A DNA stretch of 10,356 bases from Actinomycetes bacterium. Its GTDB lineage: Bacteria > Actinomycetota > Acidimicrobiia > Acidimicrobiales > Microtrichaceae. The notes beneath the pieces were generated by a model. The model was not told the origin of the DNA, made no database searches, and was given only the letters and a program-made list of their open reading frames with translations. The translations under genes were made by a program, and so were the position numbers. The stretch covers positions 1 to 10,356 of the forward strand of contig JAEXGP010000053.1 in the NCBI GenBank assembly GCA_023450775.1, given 5' to 3'. Below are positions 6,336-10,356 of the stretch, one piece after another (positions within the stretch are counted from its first letter, which is position 1; every line of letters starts with the position of its first letter).

Positions 6336-6351
6336 TTCGAGTCGACTTGAA
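6336..6351. promoter_or_regulatory. 16-bp near-perfect palindrome upstream of the LLM oxidoreductase gene
   Basis: TTCGAGTCGACTTGAA is symmetric about 6343/6344 except for one base pair (6339 against 6348). It starts 4 bp upstream of the -10-like box, covering the -35/spacer region, where a repressor would block RNA polymerase. The length and symmetry suit a homodimeric regulator such as a TetR- or MarR-type protein. No such regulator gene is in the window. Confidence 0.45.
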
Positions 6352-6374
6352 GTAAAGGGCTGATCGCCGATCCG

Positions 6375-6408
6375 TCCCGCCGTCGGCGGCTCGGTCCACC
6401 GGGCGGGA
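6375..6408 (-). terminator. Weak hairpin after the tyrosine-phosphatase-like gene
   Basis: Arms TCCCGCC (6375-6381) and GGCGGGA (6402-6408) pair around a 20-nt loop, directly after the TGA (6409-6411) of the minus-strand gene. There is no run of T after it, so it is at best a poor intrinsic terminator. A second small stem (GATCG/CGATC, 6362-6372) follows. Confidence 0.22.
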
Positions 6409-6939
6409 TCAGCTGCGGAGCGAGCGGACGAAGGCGTCCTGCTCCTCGGTCTCGACGGCCTGATCGCAGTAGCTGGCTCGGACCCATTCGACCGCCCGGT
6501 CCGGCGGGTGTCCGCACAGGACCGCCAGCCCCGCGAGCGCGGTGCCGGTCCGGCCGTGTCCGCCCACGCAGCCGATCTCGACCTGTTGGCCCTGTCGGGC
6601 CCGCTCGCGCAGCGCGGCGAGCGCTGCGACCACGGCCTCTGCGTCGTCGGGTACCCCGAAGTCGGGCCAGTCGAGGATCTCGTGCGGCCATGGGGGCTGC
6701 CACCGGTCGTCCAGGTAGAGACCGAAGTCGGGAGGGGAGTCCCGGGCGTACGGATCGCGGTCGTCGAACGACACTGCGGTGACCGTGGTGCCGTCGGGCA
6801 TCGCCACGACCGTGCGGTGCCGGTGGACCTCGAACTGCAGGTGGTCGTGGGTCGGATCCGCGCACCCGGGCTCGTCGACGTCCCGATTCCAGACGGCGCC
6901 GCTCTCGGCGCACACGACGGCGATCCAGGCGTCGGTCAC
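6409..6939 (-). CDS. Protein-tyrosine-phosphatase-like protein, 176 aa
   Basis: Seen: a phosphate-binding loop C-V-G-G-H-G-R-T-G-T (Cys124 to Arg130, the C-x5-R signature) and W-P-D-F-G-V-P at 91-97. The latter matches the WPD loop of classical tyrosine phosphatases, whose Asp is the general acid. The spacing from Asp93 to Cys124 (31 residues) is close to the 34 residues between the equivalent positions of PTP1B. The usual His just before the catalytic Cys is Gly here. The expected reaction is cysteine-based dephosphorylation of a phosphotyrosine or other small phosphoester in the cytosol. The N-terminal 60 residues hold several Cys and His (Cys10, Cys26, His31, His33) and look family-specific. 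The GTG start at 6939 has TAGCGT six bases upstream and no ribosome-binding site, so it is probably leaderless. No cognate kinase is adjacent. Confidence 0.85.
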   Translation of the reverse strand: MTDAWIAVVCAESGAVWNRDVDEPGCADPTHDHLQFEVHRHRTVVAMPDGTTVTAVSFDDRDPYARDSPPDFGLYLDDRWQPPWPHEILDWPDFGVPDDAEAVVAALAALRERARQGQQVEIGCVGGHGRTGTALAGLAVLCGHPPDRAVEWVRASYCDQAVETEEQDAFVRSLRS

Positions 6940-6945
6940 GGCCCG

Positions 6946-6951
6946 ACGCTA
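6946..6951 (-). promoter_or_regulatory. TAGCGT -10-like box of the tyrosine-phosphatase-like gene
   Basis: On the minus strand TAGCGT ends 6 nt before the GTG at 6939. It is identical to the box before zwf. The gap back to the GrpB gene's stop is only 25 bp, so any -35 contacts would overlap the 3' end of that gene. Confidence 0.5.
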
Positions 6952-6964
6952 CCGGTGGCGGAGA

Positions 6965-7498
6965 TCAGCGGAACCTCCACCGTCGGGCGCGGACGAGCAG
7001 CTCCTCCACATAGGCGGGCTTCGCTGCGACATAGCCGGCCCGGTCGCCCTTCACTCGCTCCACGAGGGCTCGCTTGTGGGCCGCGTACGCCTTGACCTCG
7101 TCCGCATGGGCGCGGAGGAAGTCGCGCAGCAACAGGTAGTCGTCGATCTCGTACGAGCCGTCGGGGACGACGTGGAGATGGTGCGTCCGGCGACCTCCGA
7201 CGACCCGACGGAAGAAGACGTGGGAGCTGGGGTCCGGCCAGGCGTCCGGCCGGTGCTCGAAGCCGATCGAGGCCAGTGAATCGAGCTCGCCCAGCACGAC
7301 GGTGGTGTCAGCGACCACGACCAGGACATCGATCGTGGGCTTGGCGAACAGGTCGGGCACGGCGGTGCTGCCGATGTGTTCGATCCTCATCGCACGAGCG
7401 CCGAGCACCGAGCGCAGGTCATGGCGCGCGGCCTCGAACTGCGCCGGCCATCGGGGATCCGGTTCCGACAGCTCGAGATCCGAGATCCTCTGCGTCAC
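6965..7498 (-). CDS. GrpB family protein (UPF0157, nucleotidyltransferase-like)
   Basis: A 177-aa protein with the GrpB/UPF0157 pattern (PF04229). It has P-D-P-R-W-P-A-Q-F-E-A-A at 13-24, I-E-H-I-G-S-T-A-V-P-D-L at 39-50 followed by A-K-P-T-I-D-V at 52-58, F-F-R-R with T-H-H-L-H-V at 105-110, and D-Y-L-L-L-R-D-F-L-R at 120-129. The tail has K-R-A-L and the usual Y-V-A-A-K. The G-S plus D pattern resembles the nucleotidyltransferase fold (G-S...D-x-D); the biochemical role of the family is not established, and single-domain versions like this one are common. The frame starts at GTG 7498 with CACACT six bases upstream and no ribosome-binding site. The length is normal for the family and it appears intact. 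It is followed 25 bp later by the phosphatase-like gene, which has its own promoter box. Confidence 0.9.
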   Translation of the reverse strand: MTQRISDLELSEPDPRWPAQFEAARHDLRSVLGARAMRIEHIGSTAVPDLFAKPTIDVLVVVADTTVVLGELDSLASIGFEHRPDAWPDPSSHVFFRRVVGGRRTHHLHVVPDGSYEIDDYLLLRDFLRAHADEVKAYAAHKRALVERVKGDRAGYVAAKPAYVEELLVRARRWRFR

Positions 7499-7504
7499 CG
7501 CATC

Positions 7505-7510
7505 AGTGTG
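7505..7510 (-). promoter_or_regulatory. CACACT, possible -10 box of the GrpB gene
   Basis: On the minus strand CACACT sits 6 nt before GTG 7498, the same spacing as at 6939 and 4070, though its first base departs from TAnnnT. It lies in the 91-bp gap (7499-7589) after the two-half protein gene; nothing else is evident in that gap. Confidence 0.28.
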
Positions 7511-7589
7511 GCAGCGGCTCGCGCTCGGACGGCCTGATCCGTCGCCGACGGTTCGCTGGCGTCGGCGTCGGTTCCCGGGGTCGATGTGT

Positions 7590-8219
7590 TCAGGCGATCC
7601 GGGTCGCCATGCTCCGGTGCCCTGACCCAGCGACGAACAGGTGGCCGACGTCGGACAACCGCTCCAGGTACTCGGAGTCGGCGTTCAGCTTGTCGCCGGC
7701 GGACTCGGCGGCGGCAGCATCGGGCGCAGCGCTGATCCACGACACGCCTCCGAACGGCCCGAAGGTGTCCATGTAGAAGCCGACCGGGTTGCCGGTCACC
7801 TTCTCGCTGTGGATCGCCATGTCGGTACCCCACGTGATCGCCTCGGTGTAGCGACCGCCGAGCACCAGCGCTCGGGTCGCGATGGCGACGGAACCGACGG
7901 GAGGGACGTCGCCGTCGCCGCCGTGGAGGGGGGTGCTCAGCGAGTCCTGGGCCGGGGCCGTGACGAGATCGGCGCCGGTGGCCAGGCGTTCCTGGTAACC
8001 GGGCGCTGCCATCAGCTGCGCGTTGATGGCGCTGAGATCTGCGAGACCGTCGACCCCGGCCGCGTAGACCAGCGTGCCGAGCGGTGCACCGAACTGGACG
8101 GACCAGAGCCCGACCTCGATTCCGATCGTGTCGCTGACGAACGACCGCATGTCGGTCGCGAAGTCCATGACGTCGGTCGGTGGTCCGGACAGGTGGACCG
8201 TGCGCGTGAAGAGGCGCAT
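7590..8219 (-). CDS. Uncharacterised 209-aa protein of two similar halves (alpha-beta barrel-like)
   Basis: The ATG at 8219 has GGGAAGGGAG a few bases upstream. Extending to 8378 would add 53 residues without domain character. The protein repeats itself. In half one (about 1-90), V-Q-F-G-A-P-L-G-T-L-V-Y (41-52) is followed by G-Y-Q-E-R-L-A-T-G-A-D-L-V-T-A (74-88). In half two (about 108-199), D-T-F-G-P-F-G-G-V-S-W-I (151-162) is followed by E-Y-L-E-R-L-S-D-V-G-H-L-F-V-A (183-197). Both halves also have a T-D-M near the start (22-24 and 132-134). A strand-helix-strand order of about 90 residues per half fits a ferredoxin-like dimeric alpha-beta barrel (NIPSNAP/ABM type) fused in tandem; that fold call is inference. 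No signal peptide or membrane span is seen. It is a single minus-strand gene, divergent from the 79-aa membrane protein gene. Confidence 0.8.
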   Translation of the reverse strand: MRLFTRTVHLSGPPTDVMDFATDMRSFVSDTIGIEVGLWSVQFGAPLGTLVYAAGVDGLADLSAINAQLMAAPGYQERLATGADLVTAPAQDSLSTPLHGGDGDVPPVGSVAIATRALVLGGRYTEAITWGTDMAIHSEKVTGNPVGFYMDTFGPFGGVSWISAAPDAAAAESAGDKLNADSEYLERLSDVGHLFVAGSGHRSMATRIA

Positions 8220-8238
8220 GATGACTCCCTTCCCTGGG

Positions 8239-8284
8239 CGACCGGCACCACCGGGCGCCCGGTCGCGCACGGCGGTCGTGCGCG
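8239..8284 (-). other. Two adjacent stem-loops in the leader of the two-half protein gene
   Basis: In the minus-strand transcript, CGCGCAC (8284-8278) pairs with GTGCGCG (8270-8264) around 7 nt. Next, CGACCGG (8265-8259) pairs with CCGGTCG (8245-8239) around 13 nt. The stems share two bases, and the second ends just upstream of the ribosome-binding site. A perfect 12-bp palindrome (8251-8262) overlaps the second stem. The rest of the 182-bp divergent gap (8220-8401) shows no clear promoter. Confidence 0.28.
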
Positions 8285-8388
8285 CTCCTCTGGTTCGATC
8301 CTCCTCCTGCGAGAGGGGGAAGTCACGCGCCGATCTGAGCTCCGAAGCGCGGTTGGCAGACAGCTGCGTTGATGTCACGCTGGTCCAC

Positions 8389-8394
8389 GGGAGG
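8389..8394 (+). promoter_or_regulatory. GGGAGG ribosome-binding site deciding a TTG start
   Basis: GGGAGG lies 7 nt before the TTG at 8402, ideal spacing. An earlier in-frame TTG at 8369 has no such site. A weak promoter candidate upstream is TTGGCA (8353-8358), 17 bp, then CACGCT (8376-8381). Confidence 0.6.
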
Positions 8395-8401
8395 TGGACG
8401 G

Positions 8402-8641
8402 TTGTCGGAGCGGGAGAGGTTCTGGGTCAACCGAGGATTGAGGGAGACCGCGTGGTCGTGGCGTGTCGCGGTGCTGATGCCGCTGACGTATGTCTTCCTC
8501 GGGGTCAACTCACTCGCCAAGGCTGTGCAGAGCGACGGGTGGATCCGAGCGTTCTGGTTCCTCGGTGTTCTGGGTGCTGCCTACCTGGTGCCGGTCAACA
8601 TTGACGCGGTCGTCTGGAAGTACCGGCATCAGCGGTGCTGA
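8402..8641 (+). CDS. Small membrane protein, 79 aa
   Basis: Not recognised as a named family. The start is TTG 8402, chosen for the GGGAGG ribosome-binding site; the earlier TTG at 8369 would add 11 residues. After a charged N-terminus (S-E-R-E-R-F-W) there are two hydrophobic segments, about residues 22-40 (W-R-V-A-V-L-M-P-L-T-Y-V-F-L-G-V) and 49-70 (R-A-F-W-F-L-G-V-L-G-A-A-Y-L-V-P-V). The end is short, basic and Cys-terminated. The topology is most simply a two-span membrane hairpin. The 3' end overlaps the start of the next gene by 7 nt, so both are probably one transcript with coupled translation. Its partner has a single membrane anchor, so the two could interact, but nothing in the sequence proves it. 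Confidence 0.7.
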   Translation: MSERERFWVNRGLRETAWSWRVAVLMPLTYVFLGVNSLAKAVQSDGWIRAFWFLGVLGAAYLVPVNIDAVVWKYRHQRC

Positions 8642-9351
8642 ACACCTGCGACATCGACGTGGATGATCTCGAGCACCAGCTGCGCGCCGTCGTCGATGCG
8701 ATGACGCCCCGGGAGAGCGCAGTCACGTACGAACAGTGGATCGGCCCCGGCGACAAGCCGCGTTCCAGCGTTCTCCGGGTGACGGCTGCCGCGGCAGCGG
8801 TCGCGCTGCTCGCCGTCGGTGGCTGGCTCGTGCTGCGACCCCGGGACGACGGCGACGGTCATGTGGTCGCTTCGGAGGAGGAGCGGCCGATCCAGGACGT
8901 GGAACTCAGCGATCGGATCGCGGCACTCGACAGCACGGCGACCGAGACGGCGCCGCGTCGAGTGCTCGGCAGCCGTCTCGGGATGCCCTGGGTCGGGGAC
9001 GCTGACGACGGCGACCCCGCCGTCTTCATCAGCGTCGTCGATCCGACAGCGGCGGATCTGGACGCGCTGCGCAGGTTGCCGGAGCTCGCCGGGGTCGCTC
9101 GCGCCATCGAACTTGTCCCCACGCAGTACTCGCTCGACCAGCTGCTCGCCTACAGGGACGTGGCCATGCAGATCGGGAGCGACGGTCGTTCCTTCGGCGC
9201 CGGGCTCGGTGTGTCGTCGCTCGACGCGGCCGGCCAACCTCGGATCAACGTCTCCGTGGATCCAGGAGACGATCGGCTCGCCGAACTCGAGCGAGTGATC
9301 CCCGCCGAACTGCTCGTCCCAGTCGGTGAGGCTCACCGAGGGACCGGCTGA
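8635..9351 (+). CDS. Membrane-anchored protein of unknown function, 238 aa
   Basis: The GTG at 8635 overlaps the upstream gene by 7 nt. No strong ribosome-binding site is seen, consistent with coupled translation; a later in-frame GTG at 8659 is the alternative. Residues 1-45 are an acidic cytoplasmic-looking region (D-V-D-D-L-E-H-Q-L...). Residues about 46-67 are one membrane span rich in Ala and Val, flanked by Arg (R48, R68, R70). About 170 residues follow, probably outside the membrane, mixing acidic and hydrophobic segments (D-P-A-V-F-I-S-V-V-D; A-I-E-L-V-P-T-Q-Y-S; P-R-I-N-V-S-V-D-P-G). This is the layout of many actinobacterial type-II single-pass proteins, including some anti-sigma-like ones. 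I see no zinc-binding H-x3-C-x2-C motif and no sigma-factor neighbour, so I do not assign that role. It ends 8 bp before the stop of the convergent small gene. Confidence 0.75.
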   Translation: MLNTCDIDVDDLEHQLRAVVDAMTPRESAVTYEQWIGPGDKPRSSVLRVTAAAAAVALLAVGGWLVLRPRDDGDGHVVASEEERPIQDVELSDRIAALDSTATETAPRRVLGSRLGMPWVGDADDGDPAVFISVVDPTAADLDALRRLPELAGVARAIELVPTQYSLDQLLAYRDVAMQIGSDGRSFGAGLGVSSLDAAGQPRINVSVDPGDDRLAELERVIPAELLVPVGEAHRGTG

Positions 9352-9359
9352 CAGCCGCA

Positions 9360-9575
9360 CTACCGGTCCGGCTCGCCGGGGTGCGGCTCGGACGACCAAC
9401 CGTGCTGCGCCAGAGCTGTGCGCCATCGCTGGGATCTCCGGGGAACGAACTGGAAGACGCCGCGCTCCGGCACGGTCGCGCGGAGGTCCGCATCCGTCAC
9501 GTCGACGAGCGGCCCGGGGGTCACGTGGACGCGGCCCGCCGACGACTCGAGGATGATCTCGTCGGACGTGACAAT
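9360..9575 (-). CDS. Cryptic 71-codon frame with strong coding signature but no usual start codon
   Basis: From 9575 to the TAG at 9362-9360 there is an open minus-strand frame in which all but about seven codons end in G or C, as in the real genes here. The product has a sensible composition: an I-I-L-E-S-S-A-G-R-V-H-V strand-like start, G-P-L-V-D-V-T-D-A-D-L, then V-F-Q-F-V-P-R-R-S-Q-R-W and A-L-A-Q-H-G-W. It follows the 86-aa gene's TAG (9582-9580) by 4 nt, as in an operon. The only plausible start by position is ATT at 9575-9573. There is no in-frame ATG, GTG or TTG near the stop, and the first in-frame GTG, within V-H-V-T-P, would lose about 17 residues. A rare ATT start, a one-base sequence error near 9574, or decay of the start codon would each explain this. 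Function unknown. Confidence 0.6.
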   Translation of the reverse strand: MVTSDEIILESSAGRVHVTPGPLVDVTDADLRATVPERGVFQFVPRRSQRWRTALAQHGWSSEPHPGEPDR

Positions 9576-9579
9576 GGCA

Positions 9580-9840
9580 CTACTTGGCGGCGCCCGCCTC
9601 CGTTGCGTCCTCTGCAGCCGGCCGCTCGTGCCTTCGTCGACGAACGTCGATCACGATGCTGACGATGGCGAGCGGGATCCAGACCACTGGTGGCAGCAAC
9701 AGGTAGCCGAGGCCGCACACGATGCCGATGATGGCCAGATCACGCGCGGGCAAAGGCTGGCGGCTCTGTGCCAAGCACTCGGCGTTCCGCCGCTCCGATG
9801 CCGTGAGCCTTCTTCGCTCGTTCTCCACCCAGGTGCCCAC
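9580..9840 (-). CDS. Small membrane protein, 86 aa
   Basis: Not a family I can name. It starts at GTG 9840 with CATACT six bases upstream and no ribosome-binding site; a GTG four codons later (V5) is an alternative. The N-terminal 33 residues are charged (E-N-E-R-R-R-L-T-A-S-E-R-R-N-A). A hydrophobic block follows at about 35-66, split by P-P near the middle (L-A-I-I-G-I-V-C-G-L-G-Y-L-L-L then V-V-W-I-P-L-A-I-V-S-I-V-I). This suggests a short membrane hairpin with both ends in the cytoplasm. The tail begins with R-R-R-R-H and ends acidic and Ala-rich. It appears to head a two-gene unit with the cryptic 71-codon frame 4 nt downstream, and is divergent from the 96-aa membrane protein gene with a 99-bp gap. 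Confidence 0.7.
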   Translation of the reverse strand: MGTWVENERRRLTASERRNAECLAQSRQPLPARDLAIIGIVCGLGYLLLPPVVWIPLAIVSIVIDVRRRRHERPAAEDATEAGAAK

Positions 9841-9846
9841 CGATCA

Positions 9847-9852
9847 AGTATG
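9847..9852 (-). promoter_or_regulatory. CATACT -10-like box of the 86-aa gene
   Basis: On the minus strand CATACT matches TATAAT at four of six positions and ends 6 nt before GTG 9840, consistent with a leaderless start. The same hexamer occurs on the other strand at 9925-9930. Confidence 0.4.
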
Positions 9853-9924
9853 ACTGGCCCGCACCACCGTCCCTTCTCGGGCGCAAGGAAGCTCCTCGAC
9901 CGGCAGGGACCCGAGCCGGCATTT

Positions 9925-9951
9925 CATACTGGTCGGTCGATGTCCGATACT
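9925..9951 (+). promoter_or_regulatory. Two -10-like boxes for the 96-aa gene
   Basis: CATACT (9925-9930) ends 9 nt before ATG 9940. GATACT (9946-9951) ends 6 nt before the in-frame GTG at 9958, the spacing preferred elsewhere in this window. Either could drive leaderless expression, so the true N-terminus may be residue 1 or residue 7. Confidence 0.35.
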
Positions 9952-10230
9952 GGAGTGGTGGAGCCGGCACGCGGCGCAGTCCGTCGGAACCTGGACCGGA
10001 TGGGATCAACGCTGCTCGGGCCCGTGCAGTCGTCCGCGTTCGCCATCGCCTTCCTCAGCTACGGCCTGCTCTGCGTACTTGGAGTCGTGCTAGCGAACCT
10101 GTTGCTCGGCCTGTTCGGCTGGGCTCACTCGCTCCCAGTGCAGGTCGTGACCGGCTACGCGGTGGCCTTCGGGATGGTCGCGGCTCTCCGAATGAAGCAG
10201 CCCAAGTCTCAGGACGGCCCGAGGAGTTGA
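9940..10230 (+). CDS. Small two-span membrane protein, 96 aa
   Basis: The ATG at 9940 is the best start. The frame is open back to 9418, but that upstream part is antisense to the two minus-strand genes. In-frame GTGs at 9955 and 9958 are alternatives. The first 25 residues are moderately basic (R-G-A-V-R-R-N-L-D-R-M). Two hydrophobic segments follow, about 31-58 (rich in Ala, Leu and Val, ending L-L-L-G-L-F-G-W) and 66-84 (V-Q-V-V-T-G-Y-A-V-A-F-G-M-V-A-A-L). The tail K-Q-P-K-S-Q-D-G-P-R-S is hydrophilic. Both ends probably face the cytoplasm. No family recognised. A short frame may follow directly at its stop codon. Confidence 0.65.
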   Translation: MSDTGVVEPARGAVRRNLDRMGSTLLGPVQSSAFAIAFLSYGLLCVLGVVLANLLLGLFGWAHSLPVQVVTGYAVAFGMVAALRMKQPKSQDGPRS

Positions 10231-10356
10231 TCCGGCACTACATCACCGCGGGGCGGCAGATGCTGTACGACCCTCGGACCGGCTGCCGTTTCCGACCACG
10301 TCCGAACCTTGCCGAAGCGGCGGCAGGCCCCGTTAGCGTTGACCTTGGAGTTCGCC
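10227..10356 (+). CDS. Possible start of a further gene, cut by window edge (doubtful)
   Basis: A TTG at 10227 overlaps the stop of the 96-aa gene (TTGA), and its frame stays open for 43 codons to the window end, beginning L-I-R-H-Y-I-T-A-G-R-Q-M-L-Y-D. The first 14 codons after it all end in G or C, but that preference then fades. Two other frames are open as well (one on each strand), so coding is not established. An in-frame ATG at 10260 is an alternative start. Confidence 0.22.
   Translation, partial: MIRHYITAGRQMLYDPRTGCRFRPRPNLAEAAAGPVSVDLGVR
10334..10339 (+). promoter_or_regulatory. TAGCGT box near the right edge
   Basis: The third copy of TAGCGT in the window. A TTG at 10345 lies 5 nt after it, and other starts could lie beyond the edge, so it may be the -10 box of the next plus-strand gene. 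The hexamer alone is not rare, so this depends on what follows. Confidence 0.28.

Noticed and set aside
5467..6399. 310-aa minus-strand frame over the LLM gene
   Set aside because: Arg-rich translation without motifs; the LLM frame carries the family signatures.
8220..8378. N-terminal extension of the two-half protein to 262 aa
   Set aside because: The extension is Arg/Ser-rich and unlike the domain, and ATG 8219 has a strong ribosome-binding site.
9418..9939. Upstream extension of the 96-aa membrane protein to 270 aa, and other plus-strand frames at 9326-9662
   Set aside because: They are antisense to the 86-aa and 71-codon minus-strand genes, which have better codon signature and, for the former, a membrane hairpin.
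1..10356. tRNA, rRNA, CRISPR array, insertion sequence or riboswitch
   Set aside because: No cloverleaf, regularly spaced repeats, transposase motifs or known aptamer-like leader were recognised by eye on either strand; a dedicated covariance-model search was not possible.

Overview
This window is high-GC DNA with strong G/C preference at third codon positions and genes packed on both strands. The gene set (an F420-type luciferase-like oxidoreductase, a DUF2252 protein, a GrpB protein, a Tat-exported phosphoesterase) and many starts preceded only by a TAnnnT-like box 6-8 nt upstream suggest an actinomycete-type chromosome, possibly Acidimicrobiia. The lineage is inference; there is no rRNA, tRNA, CRISPR, transposase or phage gene here.

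Left part (1-3422). The 5' end of a Tat-exported phospholipase C/phosphoesterase gene runs off the left edge on the minus strand. It is divergent from glucose-6-phosphate dehydrogenase (zwf, 499-1905, +). Convergent to zwf is a tight two-gene minus-strand operon. Its first gene encodes a GYF_2-like domain, a repetitive Ala/Pro/Gln linker and an unknown domain; the second encodes an unknown 176-aa protein. The two products appear to share a C-terminal pattern, and this operon is the best candidate for an undescribed functional unit.

Middle (3514-7498). A small NYN/PIN-like protein (-) is divergent from a DUF2252 protein (+), with a 24-bp imperfect palindrome between them. Three minus-strand single genes follow: an F420-dependent LLM oxidoreductase, a protein-tyrosine-phosphatase-like protein with both a WPD loop and a C-x5-R loop, and a GrpB-family protein.

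Right part (7590-10356). A 209-aa protein built from two similar halves (-) is divergent from two overlapping membrane-protein genes (+). These converge on a minus-strand pair: an 86-aa membrane-hairpin protein and a 71-aa frame with strong coding signature but no ATG, GTG or TTG start. A 96-aa membrane protein (+) and an ambiguous tail with a promoter-like box finish the window.

There are two initiation styles. Shine-Dalgarno-led starts occur at 384, 2454, 3422, 8219 and 8402. Leaderless-like starts occur at 499, 4070, 6317, 6939, 9840 and probably 3957, 7498 and 9940/9958. Most genes look like unrelated single-gene units; only the 3422-1924, 8402-9351 and 9840-9360 groups look like operons.
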